Part shown: positions 19,880 through 28,744 of the stretch, piece by piece
Numbering within the stretch: position 1 is the stretch's first letter
Layout: each line of letters starts with the position of its first letter
Assembly: GCF_900604935.1 (NCBI RefSeq)
Contig: NZ_UWPC01000005.1
Span: forward strand, 1 to 64,000
Source: Vaginisenegalia massiliensis
GTDB taxonomy: Bacteria > Bacillota > Bacilli > Lactobacillales > Aerococcaceae
Length of the DNA: 64,000 nucleotides
Reading direction: 5' to 3'
Notes under the pieces: generated by a model
Told to the model about the DNA's origin: nothing
Databases searched by the model: none
What the model saw: the letters and a program-made list of their open reading frames with translations, nothing else
Made by a program: the position numbers and the translations under genes

Positions 19880-20515
19880 TTATTTAACTGTTTTAATTGC
19901 TTGTTTAACTTCAACTAAAGATTTTTTAGATCCTGGGACATTACCTTTGATTAAGATAACGTTGTTTTCTGGATCAACGGCTACGATTTCAAGATTTTGA
20001 ATCGTTACGCGTTCGCCACCCATTTGACCTGGTAAGTTTTTACCTTTGAATACTTTAGAAGCATCAGACGCCATACCCATTGAACCAGGACGACGGTGAT
20101 AACGAGAACCGTGAGCCATTGGTCCGCGGCTTTGGCCGTGACGTTTGATTGCGCCTTGGAAACCTTTACCTTTGGATGTACCCGTCACATCGACGATGTC
20201 ACCAGCTGCGAAAGTTTCGACTGTGATTTCTTGTCCTAATTCGTATTCTCCAAGCTCAACATCACGAATTTCGCGAATGAAGCGCTTAGGAGTAGCATTT
20301 GCTTTTGCTACATGACCTTTAGCAGGTTTGTTTGATAACACTTCACGCATGTCTTGGTAGCCCAATTGAACTGCTTCATATCCATCGTTTTCCATTGTTT
20401 TAACTTGTAAAACAACGTTTGGTGTTGCTTCGATAACAGTAACTGGAACTAATTCACCATTAGCTGTAAAGAATTGTGTCATACCTACTTTTTTACCTAA
20501 GATTCCTTTGGTCAT
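19880..20515 (-). CDS. rplC: 50S ribosomal protein L3
   Basis: A 211-residue L3. It starts [20 protein letters not shown] and has the loop near the peptidyl-transferase centre ([19 protein letters not shown]). GGAGGTG lies before the ATG, 27 bp after rpsJ. Confidence 0.98.
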   Translation of the reverse strand: MTKGILGKKVGMTQFFTANGELVPVTVIEATPNVVLQVKTMENDGYEAVQLGYQDMREVLSNKPAKGHVAKANATPKRFIREIRDVELGEYELGQEITVETFAAGDIVDVTGTSKGKGFQGAIKRHGQSRGPMAHGSRYHRRPGSMGMASDASKVFKGKNLPGQMGGERVTIQNLEIVAVDPENNVILIKGNVPGSKKSLVEVKQAIKTVK

Positions 20516-20542
20516 GAGTACACCTCCATTTATGTTTTATTT

Positions 20543-20851
20543 TTATAATTTAATTTCTACGTCTACGCCACTTGGTAAGTCTAATTTCATTAAAGCGTCT
20601 ACTGTTTTAGGTGTTGGCTCTAAAATATCAATTAAACGTTTGTGCGTACGCATTTCAAATTGTTCGCGAGAATCTTTATATTTGTGTGTTGCACGAATCA
20701 CTGTGTACAATGAGCGTTCTGTTGGCAATGGAATTGGACCTGCCGTTTTAGCTCCTGTTCTTTGTGCTGCTTCAACAATCTTAGTTGCTGATAAGTCCAA
20801 CGCACGGTGTTCATAAGCCTTCAAGCGAATGCGAATTTTTTGATTTGCCAT
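20543..20851 (-). CDS. rpsJ: 30S ribosomal protein S10
   Basis: A 102-residue S10 (also the NusE transcription factor in antitermination complexes). It contains [20 protein letters not shown] and the [14 protein letters not shown] signature. First gene of the 29-gene cluster, with GAAGGAGG before the ATG and a leader of about 170 bases. Confidence 0.98.
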   Translation of the reverse strand: MANQKIRIRLKAYEHRALDLSATKIVEAAQRTGAKTAGPIPLPTERSLYTVIRATHKYKDSREQFEMRTHKRLIDILEPTPKTVDALMKLDLPSGVDVEIKL

Positions 20852-20869
20852 TTTCTTTCCTCCTTCGTC

Positions 20870-21030
20870 AATTTTATAAAATGACTAGCTCCACAAGAAT
20901 TTCCGACCAAGCTCTTCCGTGGCAAAGCGGCCGGGCGTGTCGCAACCTCTCATTTCATAGCTAAAAACCCTATTCTATAGGGGGTGGTGAGCTTTTTGGG
21001 CATAAAAATCCCTATAAGCACAACAAAATT
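20870..21030 (-). promoter_or_regulatory. Structured S10-operon leader with attenuator-like hairpin
   Basis: The untranslated leader before rpsJ contains CCCTAT/ATAGGG (20977-20982 with 20968-20973, loop of 3) followed by five T residues (20963-20967), which has the form of a short intrinsic terminator. An earlier segment, TATAGGG (21010-21016), can pair instead with CCCTATA (20976-20982), the left arm of that hairpin, giving an antiterminator. Downstream lies the GC-rich segment GGTTGCGACACGCCCGGCC, a stretch I recall in rpsJ leaders of other Lactobacillales. Attenuation is inferred from the complementarity. Confidence 0.55.
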
Positions 21031-21059
21031 ATTATACACAAAACAAAAAAGAGAAGCAA
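21031..21059 (-). promoter_or_regulatory. Sigma-A promoter of the S10-spc-alpha cluster
   Basis: On the minus strand TTGCTT (21054-21059), a 17-base spacer and a perfect TATAAT (21031-21036). Transcription should begin near 21024 and produce a leader of about 170 bases before rpsJ. Confidence 0.85.
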
Positions 21060-21300
21060 GCACTATTCAAAAGATTTTTATATTTCTATCTAATATCGTC
21101 TTTTGACTCGTTTCTTTTCGAAATTTTAAAAATGATTATAGAGATTTATCTTTTATTAATTTGTCGTCGTGCTGCTTTAAGTAACGACCTTTCAGCACAG
21201 TTTAAACTCGACAAATCCGTTGAATTTTCCGAGCCTTTTCGCTAGTGATTACGCTTTCTTTAAGGTAAAATTAATTTATCAAAAAATTAGGAGGTTCATC
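21060..21300. other. Divergent intergenic region between the S10 promoter and the secreted-protein gene
   Basis: AT-rich DNA. A plus-strand TAAAAT near 21266 could be the -10 for the downstream gene, but the hexamer at the right distance upstream is poor. AGGAGG (21289-21294) is the ribosome binding site of that gene. No open frame is visible. Confidence 0.4.
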
Positions 21301-21301
21301 T

Positions 21302-22528
21302 ATGAACAAAAGGTCCATTTTGTTAAGTGCTAGTATTTTGTTGTTAATGGGTCCGGGATTTGCTACAGCTCAAGAACTATCAAAGACAGACTCAAGTTCT
21401 GAGACATCGCAAGCTGCTGATGCAACAACTTCAGAATCGTCATCTACTGAATCATCAACAATCGATTGGGCTCCTGCCGAAGCAGCTCTTAAAGAAAAGT
21501 TAGAAGCAAAAGAATTAAACCAGTTATTCTCTTCTGAAGGATTAGTAGAAGATTTATCAAAAGATAACATTGATTACAAAATTAATGGTTACGCATTGTA
21601 TGAAGCAACTGAATTCTCTAAAGATTTCTCCATTCAGTTTGGCGACCAAACCGATAAAGGCGGAATCCTTTTAGTAGATGTAACCGTTAAGAACAACTCA
21701 GACAAGCCCGTTTCAACTGGCGTGAATGGGCACGCTGAAATCACAGGAATCGATACTTACTTCACCGATAACTCAGATATCATGTCAGATGACTTGAGTT
21801 GGTTCCGTAAAACGATGGACGCTCAGAATGTATTAGAGCCTAATCAAGAATTCCATGGAATCATGGCGATTGCTATTAAACCAGATGCTTTAGAAAAAGC
21901 AAAAGAAAACGGCATCATCAATTTCGAAACCCACTATATTAATGAAAAAGATTCAACAGACCCAACAACCGAGATCATCAAACCTAAGTTAATTCAATTA
22001 GCGACTTCTTCTCAAGGCCAAGAAGCTGCAACAGCTGCCAAATCTTTCTATGAAGACAAAGCGACCTCTGATAACATGGGAACCAAAACAATGATTAAGG
22101 AATATTCAAAACCTCAAACAGACACCTTCGAGGATATCGATGTAACCATTAATGGTACTCAAATAGTAGATTTCGAACCAAACGAAGAAGAAGCGGCTCG
22201 CTTTGAAAACTTTAAAGACGGAACCGTCTTAGTAACTTCAGATGTCGTCATTAAAAATAATTCTGAAAAAGAATTACAATTCGGTACAACTTCAGGTAAA
22301 TTGACTTTAAACGATAGCGTTTATATGTTAAATGAAGGAATGTTACAACATTCTACTACTGAAACTTTAAAACCTGGTGAAGAAAAACAAATGTACTTAG
22401 TATTCGCCATGTCTAAAGATGATTATGAACTATACAAAGATCGTAGCTTTGTTATTCAAGTAAATCTTTATGATAAAGAATTCGCAACCATCAATACTGG
22501 CGATGAATTATCATTCACCATTCAATAA
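21302..22528 (+). CDS. Secreted two-repeat protein (DUF5067/DUF4352-like), function unknown
   Basis: A 408-residue protein with a Sec signal peptide (about 1-23, cleavage after FATA) and a Ser/Thr-rich stretch to about residue 55. It has two copies of an immunoglobulin-like beta module, marked by GGILLVDVTVKNNSDKPVST in the first and GTVLVTSDVVIKNNSEKEL in the second. Each copy ends with a proline/glycine turn and a hydrophobic strand (LEPNQEFHGIMAIA, LKPGEEKQMYLVFA). There is no lipobox cysteine and no LPxTG motif, so it is probably released or held non-covalently. Such domains are widespread in Firmicutes surface proteins of unknown role. It stands alone between the S10 cluster and opp, with its own terminator. 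Confidence 0.8.
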   Translation: MNKRSILLSASILLLMGPGFATAQELSKTDSSSETSQAADATTSESSSTESSTIDWAPAEAALKEKLEAKELNQLFSSEGLVEDLSKDNIDYKINGYALYEATEFSKDFSIQFGDQTDKGGILLVDVTVKNNSDKPVSTGVNGHAEITGIDTYFTDNSDIMSDDLSWFRKTMDAQNVLEPNQEFHGIMAIAIKPDALEKAKENGIINFETHYINEKDSTDPTTEIIKPKLIQLATSSQGQEAATAAKSFYEDKATSDNMGTKTMIKEYSKPQTDTFEDIDVTINGTQIVDFEPNEEEAARFENFKDGTVLVTSDVVIKNNSEKELQFGTTSGKLTLNDSVYMLNEGMLQHSTTETLKPGEEKQMYLVFAMSKDDYELYKDRSFVIQVNLYDKEFATINTGDELSFTIQ

Positions 22529-22540
22529 TTCCTTACAAAA

Positions 22541-22580
22541 AGAAGCAAGTCGGAAGATAGTTCCGACTTGCTTCTTTTTT
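22541..22580 (+). terminator. Intrinsic terminator of the secreted-protein gene
   Basis: A perfect 15-bp stem (22541-22555 with 22561-22575), a 5-base loop and a T tract. The A-rich left flank may allow some use from the opp side as well. Confidence 0.92.
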
Positions 22581-22644
22581 ATATGTTTGCAAATACTTCA
22601 TTTCCAAGTATCCCATTCACACGATAGGATACAAAAACCCGTTA

Positions 22645-23583
22645 TTAACGGATATATTGGTCAATTTTATCTGCTTCCATCCAGACTGAATGGGTTGGAC
22701 TAAGTTGATGTTCAACGCCTTTTTGATAATCAAAACCAGAGGTAGCATAATCATAGACTTTTGAAACTCGATTTTTTTCAACCCTAGGATTAGCATGAGG
22801 TATCGCCGATAACAAGGACTGAGTGTAAGGGTGAACGGGATGATTAAATATTTCTTCTGTTGTTCCGGTCTCTAATAAGTGGCCCAAATGAAGGACTCCA
22901 ATCCGATCCGAAATATATTTGACCATGGCCAAGTCATGGGCGATAAACAAGAGTGAAAGATTTTTTTCTTTTTGAATATCTTTCATTAAATTAATAATTT
23001 GCGCTTGGATGGAAACATCTAAAGCTGAAATAGCTTCGTCAGAAATAATCAACTGAGGATCCATAATCAAGGCTCTAGCAATCCCTACCCTTTGTCTTTG
23101 TCCACCAGAAAATTGATGAGGGTAACGATCTGCAAAATCAGCTGATAAACCAACGCGTTCAAGGATCTCCAAACCTTTTTCTTGACGTTCCTTAGCATCT
23201 TTATATAAACCATGAATTTCTAGTCCCTGAACTATACTTTCAATAATTTTTTTACGAGGATTCAATGATGCCATAGGATCTTGAAAAATCATCTGCATTT
23301 TTGTTCGAAGCATTTTTTCTTGTTGACGATTTAACTTACCACTAATTTCTTGACCATTAAAACGAATTGACCCATCTGTTGGCTCGTATAGTCGAATCAG
23401 CGATCGCCCAATAGTTGACTTACCCGAACCCGACTCGCCGACTAAGCCGTAGGTTTCTCCAGGGTAGATGTTGAAACTAACTCCGTCAACAGCCTTTACC
23501 ACGAAATACTTATCTCCATCAAAATGCTGTTTCAAATTATGAACTTCCAAAAGAGGCTGTAGTTCTTTAGTCACGCCCTTCAC
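22645..23583 (-). CDS. oppF: Oligopeptide ABC transporter ATP-binding protein OppF
   Basis: A 312-residue ABC ATPase that powers peptide import together with OppD. Walker [10 protein letters not shown], a Q-loop in [13 protein letters not shown], signature [15 protein letters not shown], Walker [15 protein letters not shown] (alanine where proline is more common) and the C-terminal [15 protein letters not shown] oligopeptide-transporter motif are all present. It starts with GTG inside the last codons of oppD; a second in-frame GTG at 23574 is an alternative start. Confidence 0.95.
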   Translation of the reverse strand: MKGVTKELQPLLEVHNLKQHFDGDKYFVVKAVDGVSFNIYPGETYGLVGESGSGKSTIGRSLIRLYEPTDGSIRFNGQEISGKLNRQQEKMLRTKMQMIFQDPMASLNPRKKIIESIVQGLEIHGLYKDAKERQEKGLEILERVGLSADFADRYPHQFSGGQRQRVGIARALIMDPQLIISDEAISALDVSIQAQIINLMKDIQKEKNLSLLFIAHDLAMVKYISDRIGVLHLGHLLETGTTEEIFNHPVHPYTQSLLSAIPHANPRVEKNRVSKVYDYATSGFDYQKGVEHQLSPTHSVWMEADKIDQYIR

Positions 23584-24643
23584 CCACTTTCACCATACGT
23601 TCAATCCGCTTACTCAAACTCACTGGCATTTTAACTGCCGGAGCATCAGGATGTACCAACCAAGAAGCCACATAATGGCTTGACGATAATTTAAACATTG
23701 GAGCTTCAATACGCTGATCTATTTTTAAGGCAAAATCATTTCGAATAAAGAATGGATCTCCTTGCTTATGATGAGCCAAATTAGGCGGGTTACCTGGGAT
23801 TGTATATAACTTCTCAGTTTTAGTTTCCAAATCTGGCATAGCCGATAATAAGCCCCAAGTATAAGGATGTCGAGGTTGATAAAAAATATCTTCAACACTT
23901 CCTTTTTCCACTATTCTTCCGGCATACATGACACTAACATAATCGGCCACTTTGGCCACCACACCCAAATCATGGGTAATGTAAATCACCGCAATTCCTG
24001 TTTTGAGTTGAATTTGTTTAATTAATTCTAGAATTTTGGCTTGAACTGTCACATCCAATGCAGTAGTCGGTTCATCACAAATGAGTATCTCAGGATCACA
24101 AGCTAAAGCAATCGCAATCACAATCCGCTGCCTCATTCCTCCTGATAACTGATGGGGATATTGCTTCATACGTTTATCGCCATCATGAATACCTACTAAA
24201 TCTAATAATTTCAAAGCTTTAGCTCGCGCTTCTTCTTTTGGCGTTTGATAATGGATGAACATCCCTTCCATAATCTGATCACCTATGGTCATAGTTGGAT
24301 TCAAGGAGGTCATCGGATCTTGGAAAATCATAGCAATTCGCTTACCATTAATCTTACTGCGCATCGTCTGCTTGGATAACTGCAACAAATCAACTTCAAT
24401 TTCTTGACCTTGTTCTTGATATTTAAAACGAATTTGACCCGAGTCAATGGTCTGATTCTTAGCTTGAATTCCCATAATGGTCTTTACCGTGACGGATTTC
24501 CCTGAACCTGACTCGCCTACAATAGCCAACGTTTCTCCCCGGTATAAATCCATGTCTACCTGTCGAATCGTTTGAATCTTGCCCCTAGCTGTTGAGAAAG
24601 AAACGGTTAGGTTACGCATCTCTAAAATTTTGTTTGCATCCAT
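23567..24643 (-). CDS. oppD: Oligopeptide ABC transporter ATP-binding protein OppD
   Basis: A 358-residue ABC ATPase. Walker [10 protein letters not shown], signature LSGGMRQRIVIAIAL, Walker B LICDEPTTALDVT, and the C-terminal peptide-transporter extension (HPYTWGLLSAMPD, then IPGNPPNL) are visible. The usual cysteine-rich iron-sulfur-like segment of OppD tails is not evident here. AAGGAGG lies before the ATG, 2 bp from oppC. Confidence 0.95.
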   Translation of the reverse strand: MDANKILEMRNLTVSFSTARGKIQTIRQVDMDLYRGETLAIVGESGSGKSVTVKTIMGIQAKNQTIDSGQIRFKYQEQGQEIEVDLLQLSKQTMRSKINGKRIAMIFQDPMTSLNPTMTIGDQIMEGMFIHYQTPKEEARAKALKLLDLVGIHDGDKRMKQYPHQLSGGMRQRIVIAIALACDPEILICDEPTTALDVTVQAKILELIKQIQLKTGIAVIYITHDLGVVAKVADYVSVMYAGRIVEKGSVEDIFYQPRHPYTWGLLSAMPDLETKTEKLYTIPGNPPNLAHHKQGDPFFIRNDFALKIDQRIEAPMFKLSSSHYVASWLVHPDAPAVKMPVSLSKRIERMVKVGEGRD

Positions 24644-24645
24644 TT

Positions 24646-25701
24646 TTACACCTCCTTCATTGTCGGATCTAAACCATCTCTTAAACCATCAGCCAATAAG
24701 TTAAAGCTCAGCATAATTAAAGCTAATACTAATACCGGTGGAACTATCATGAATGGAGCAGCTAAAAAAGATTTAAATGAATCTGAAATTAAAGATCCTA
24801 GAGATGCCATCGGCATCGGAATACCAATACCAATAAAGGCCAAAAAGGCTTCTGTAAAGATAGCATTAGGAATTGAAAACATCGACATAATAATTAACTG
24901 AGCAAAAATGTTAGGCAGAATTTCCTTGAAAATGAGAGTCCATGAGTTAGCACCTAACGTTTTAGCCGCTAAAACAAACTCCAAATTTTTTAATTTTAAG
25001 ATTTGTGCCCGAGCTACACGAGCCATCCCAATCCAACCAGTCAATGCAATCGCAATTGTAATCGACAACAAACCTGGTTTAAGGACCAAGATAAGCAATG
25101 TCACGATAACTAAACTAGGAATCCCGTTAATAATTTCGATAATCCGTTGCATGACCATATCTACTTTGCCACCAAAGTAACCCGAAATTAATCCATAACT
25201 GATTCCAACAAAGATATCGACCACCACTGCCACCAAGGCGATATAAAGTGAGATACGCGTCCCTTCCCAAGTTCGAGTGAAAATATCTCGGCCTAACGTA
25301 TCTGAACCAAACCAATAATACGTATTTTCTTTACCAGGCTGACTCTTATACTTATTAATTTCTAGTGTAGCGGTTGAGCTTCTCATTGTTTGACTACCAT
25401 CGAAAATTCCTAACTTTTCAACACCCTGAATCCGAGGAGCCATACTCTCATTACCCGTAATTTGTTGGTTATAGGTATAACCGCTAATCATAGGCCCCAC
25501 AATGGCCAACAAAATAATAATGAGAATCATATAAAAGCCAAAAACTGAGCCCTTATTCCGTTTAAATTTCCTCAAGAATTGTTGAAAATGTGACTCACGA
25601 ATATAAACCTCTTGTTGGCCAACTTGACTCTTTTTATCCGCCCATTCAAAATCATCAGCCTGAAATTTGATTTCATTAAGATCGACTTGTGATTCTATCA
25701 T
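24646..25701 (-). CDS. oppC: Oligopeptide ABC transporter permease OppC
   Basis: A 351-residue inner-membrane permease with an N-terminal cytoplasmic tail, a first membrane helix at about 50-70, and then the five-helix core. The EAA loop is AKTLGANSWTLIFKEILPN. The long extracellular loop between helix 1 and the core (about 75-130) is typical of OppC. The ATG at 25701 is used because GGAG is 7 bases upstream; the TTG at 25707 is less likely. Confidence 0.95.
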   Translation of the reverse strand: MIESQVDLNEIKFQADDFEWADKKSQVGQQEVYIRESHFQQFLRKFKRNKGSVFGFYMILIIILLAIVGPMISGYTYNQQITGNESMAPRIQGVEKLGIFDGSQTMRSSTATLEINKYKSQPGKENTYYWFGSDTLGRDIFTRTWEGTRISLYIALVAVVVDIFVGISYGLISGYFGGKVDMVMQRIIEIINGIPSLVIVTLLILVLKPGLLSITIAIALTGWIGMARVARAQILKLKNLEFVLAAKTLGANSWTLIFKEILPNIFAQLIIMSMFSIPNAIFTEAFLAFIGIGIPMPMASLGSLISDSFKSFLAAPFMIVPPVLVLALIMLSFNLLADGLRDGLDPTMKEV

Positions 25702-25703
25702 AT

Positions 25704-26636
25704 TCAAGCTCCTTTCGTAATATGAATCCGCGGATCCAATACACCATACAATAAGTCCACCACAAACATAACCCCAATAAACATAGCCGAGTAGATAAAG
25801 GAAATGGCTAAAATCACATTATAATCATTCGATTGAATAGCCTGAATCAACAACTGCCCAATCCCTGGAATTGAAAAAATCTTCTCAATAACTAAGGAGC
25901 CTGTCATCAGTCCGACTACCAAGGGAGCCAAAACAGTCAAAATAGGAATAGCCGCATTACGCAAGACATGCTTATAAAACAAACGAAACCCTGTCACTCC
26001 CTTACTTTCAGCTAAAAGAATATAATCCGATTGCAAGACTTCAATCATTTCAGTCCGCGTAAACCTAGCTACAGAAGCCATCGTAAACAAACTTAATGAG
26101 ATAGCAGGCAAGACTAAACTCCGACTCTTATCAGCTAAATCAAACAGAATAGGAAACCATTGATGTTTAAAGCCAAAATAATAAGATAAGGCTAAAGCCA
26201 TCACATATGAAGGAACACTGACGCCGATTACAGAGAGGATGGTTGCAAATGTATCCCAAATTGTATTTTGTTTGAAGGCAGCTACTGATCCAAAAATTAA
26301 ACCAACGACCGTTCCGAGCAAAATAGCCCATCCACCCAACTCAAGAGATAAAGGAAAACGTGTTTCTAATAAAGAAGCTACTGGAACATCCCGTGAAATA
26401 GAAAAGGACAAGCCAAAATCTCCCGTTACCATATTCTTCAAATAAGTCAAAAACTGCACGAATAATGGCTGGTCTAGTCCATATTTTGCTGCTAAAAGCG
26501 CACGCTGATCTAGAGATAGTTTCTCATCATTAAAGGGAGATCCTGGCATAAAATGTAATAGCATAAACAAAATAAACAAAATTAACAGTAAAGTGGCTAA
26601 CGATATGAGTGTTCGCCGCAAAATATAGCGCTTCAT
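25704..26636 (-). CDS. oppB: Oligopeptide ABC transporter permease OppB
   Basis: A 310-residue permease with six predicted membrane helices. The N-terminus YILRRTLISLATLLLILFIL and the EAA loop AESKGVTGFRLFYKHVLRNA are both typical of OppB/DppB. It ends just before oppC. First gene after the oppA-oppB intergenic stem-loop. Confidence 0.95.
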   Translation of the reverse strand: MKRYILRRTLISLATLLLILFILFMLLHFMPGSPFNDEKLSLDQRALLAAKYGLDQPLFVQFLTYLKNMVTGDFGLSFSISRDVPVASLLETRFPLSLELGGWAILLGTVVGLIFGSVAAFKQNTIWDTFATILSVIGVSVPSYVMALALSYYFGFKHQWFPILFDLADKSRSLVLPAISLSLFTMASVARFTRTEMIEVLQSDYILLAESKGVTGFRLFYKHVLRNAAIPILTVLAPLVVGLMTGSLVIEKIFSIPGIGQLLIQAIQSNDYNVILAISFIYSAMFIGVMFVVDLLYGVLDPRIHITKGA

Positions 26637-26679
26637 GTTTGACCCCTTTCTTTATTGAGTGCTCATAAGTATCAAAAAT

Positions 26680-26745
26680 ATTCAGACTGCCCGTTTTCAT
26701 ACTTGCGGAGGGATAATCCCAAGCATATGCACAAGCAGTCTGAAT
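26680..26745 (-). terminator. oppA-oppB intergenic stem-loop, probably a leaky terminator or mRNA stabiliser
   Basis: A perfect 11-bp stem (ATTCAGACTGC at 26680-26690 with its complement at 26735-26745) encloses a smaller GGGATAATCCC hairpin (26710-26720). On the minus strand the outer stem is followed only by ATTTTTGAT, a weak T tract. Such structures between a binding-protein gene and its permease genes usually let oppA be expressed more strongly than oppBCDF. Confidence 0.65.
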
Positions 26746-26762
26746 GGTTCATCGAGATTGGC

Positions 26763-28385
26763 TTATTGTTTAGTTACCTTATTATATTGACGCGGAACAC
26801 CCACCGTATTAAATTGAATCCCTTTAACATTGGCTTTCGTCATGATTGCGGCTGATTTTTGATAAACTGGCAAAACAGCTCCTTGGCTCAAAGCGATTTT
26901 TTCAGCTTTTGCAAAAGCTTCAAATCGTTCTTTAGGCTTTTGAACAAGTGAACCTGTCATAGCGTCAGCATATAATTGATCATATTCTTTATTTGAATAA
27001 GATTCATAATTATAGTTACCACCGGTTAGTAATAATTGAAGATAAGTTGATGGATCCTTATAATCTGGTCCCCAACGTGTTAAGCCTAATTCATAGTCTC
27101 CTTTATCCATCCGTTGTAAACGATTCTTTTTAGGAACTTGTTCAATTTGAATGTCCACACCCGGTAAGGTCGATTCAATCTGAGCTTCAAGAGATTGAGA
27201 GACATTAATTGAAGCTTCTGTATCCTCACATAAAAGTTTAAATTTAAATTTATCTTTACCCAGTTCTTTTTTTGCTTGTTCGTAGAATTTTTTAGCTTTG
27301 GCTTGATCCGATACCATTAAGTCTTTTCCAGCCATTTCCCGATAATCCTTTCCGTCTGGTCCATTCACAATTTTAGTTGGTACAAGATACGTAGCAGGCA
27401 GAGATCCATCTTTCAGAACGTTTTCAACAATAGTCTTACGATTAAAAGCTGTCCCTAAAGCTAAACGTAGATTTTGATTAGCTAAATCTTTATTCTTTTC
27501 ATTTGGTGCAATATACCAAAGATAACTTCCCTCTACTGATTTAAATTCAGGATCTGCCTTGAATAAGTCCACCTGTTCACCCGATAAACTAATGAGATCA
27601 ACGGATCCTGTCTGATAAGCTAGAACGGCTTGTTGGAAATCTTTAATGACTTGATACTTAATACCATCTAATTTAATAGCATTCTTATTGTAATAATGGT
27701 CATTTTTAACTAATTCGAAGGAAGAACCTGCTGGTTGATAGTTCGCCACTTTAAATGGACCATTTGCTAAAATTGTATCGGCTGAAGTAGCGTACTTACC
27801 TTTGGTTGATTCAAAGAATTTTTGGTTAATTGGATAGAAAGGCGGGAAAGCCATTAAGTCATTAAAAAAGGCCGTCGGCTGTTCCAACTTCACTTCCAGT
27901 GTTTTGTCATCAAGAGCCTTAACCCCTAATTCTTCTACTTTCTTCTTGCCCGAAATAACATCTTTACCATTCTCAATTGAGGCAATATCTAATAAATCCG
28001 AATACTCAGAAGCAGTTTTTGGATCAGCTAGACGACGCCATGCAAATACGAAATCTTGCGCTTTAACTGGATCGCCATTAGACCACTGAGCCTCTCTTAA
28101 CTTGTAAGTAATCGTTTTCCCATCTTGGCTTGTCTCAACCTTTTCTGCCAAGGCTGGAACGGCATTCCCTTTTTCATCTTGAATCATTAACCCTTCACTA
28201 ATAGCCCCCATTACTTCAAAGGAAGTTCCGTCTGTGGCTACGCATGAATCGAGTGAGGAAGGTTCGACTTCTACTTGCACGTTTAAAACTTGACCTTGAG
28301 CCAATACTGGTGCGGCAGGTAATAATGCTCCTCCCAATAAAGTCAGTAACATAAATTTATTAAACCACTTAAACCTCATTTTCAT
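26763..28385 (-). CDS. oppA: Peptide ABC transporter substrate-binding protein (OppA-like, SBP_bac_5)
   Basis: A 540-residue extracellular peptide-binding protein. The mature part matches the family at PSSLDSCVATDGTSFEV, YKLREAQWSNGDPVKAQDFV (the conserved SBP_bac_5 signature) and LGLTRWGPDYKDPSTYL. The signal peptide (1 to about 30) ends LLPAAPVLAQGQ. It has an AxA-type cleavage site and no cysteine, so the protein lacks the lipobox that normally tethers Gram-positive OppA. GGAGG stands 7 bases before the first ATG. It probably supplies peptides to OppBCDF encoded immediately downstream. Confidence 0.93.
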   Translation of the reverse strand: MKMRFKWFNKFMLLTLLGGALLPAAPVLAQGQVLNVQVEVEPSSLDSCVATDGTSFEVMGAISEGLMIQDEKGNAVPALAEKVETSQDGKTITYKLREAQWSNGDPVKAQDFVFAWRRLADPKTASEYSDLLDIASIENGKDVISGKKKVEELGVKALDDKTLEVKLEQPTAFFNDLMAFPPFYPINQKFFESTKGKYATSADTILANGPFKVANYQPAGSSFELVKNDHYYNKNAIKLDGIKYQVIKDFQQAVLAYQTGSVDLISLSGEQVDLFKADPEFKSVEGSYLWYIAPNEKNKDLANQNLRLALGTAFNRKTIVENVLKDGSLPATYLVPTKIVNGPDGKDYREMAGKDLMVSDQAKAKKFYEQAKKELGKDKFKFKLLCEDTEASINVSQSLEAQIESTLPGVDIQIEQVPKKNRLQRMDKGDYELGLTRWGPDYKDPSTYLQLLLTGGNYNYESYSNKEYDQLYADAMTGSLVQKPKERFEAFAKAEKIALSQGAVLPVYQKSAAIMTKANVKGIQFNTVGVPRQYNKVTKQ

Positions 28386-28418
28386 TTTTACTCCTCCGTT
28401 GTATTAGAATTTAATGAG

Positions 28419-28447
28419 ATTGTAGCGTTTCAAAACGGTTTAGTCAA
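28419..28447 (-). promoter_or_regulatory. Promoter of the opp operon with a palindrome in the spacer
   Basis: TTGACT (28442-28447), a 17-base spacer and TACAAT (28419-28424). The spacer contains the inverted repeat CGTTTcaAAACG (28426-28437), placed where a repressor could block polymerase. Whether a regulator binds is not known. Confidence 0.82.
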
Positions 28448-28616
28448 TACTTTTATTAAAATAAGATTAATAATTATAATTTGATTTTAATATTTATTAT
28501 CTGTATGATAAATATTCGTTATTGCGATGGAATTGCATTTTTGAATATGGAATGGAATAACTTCTTCTTTTTCTCATTTTATTCTCATTAAATCGTATGT
28601 ATTCAAGTAAATAAAA
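28448..28616. other. AT-rich region upstream of the opp promoter, no gene seen
   Basis: Very AT-rich, with short A and T runs that could bend DNA or act as an UP element for the opp promoter. No open frame with a ribosome binding site. Confidence 0.4.
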
Positions 28617-28654
28617 AAGTTGCCCACCAACAGTTGACTGTTAGTTAGCAACTT
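28617..28654 (-). terminator. Terminator of the TM-helix membrane protein gene
   Basis: AAGTTGC (28617-28623) pairs with GCAACTT (28648-28654) around an inner AACAGT/ACTGTT hairpin. On the minus strand the stem is followed by TTTTTATTT. Confidence 0.75.
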
Positions 28655-28744
28655 AATAAACACTTTTCTATTATTTCCAAATAATTATTTAGTTATTAGA
28701 TTTCCAATTAATCTTGAATTTCTCCTACTTTAATCAGGTAGGAA

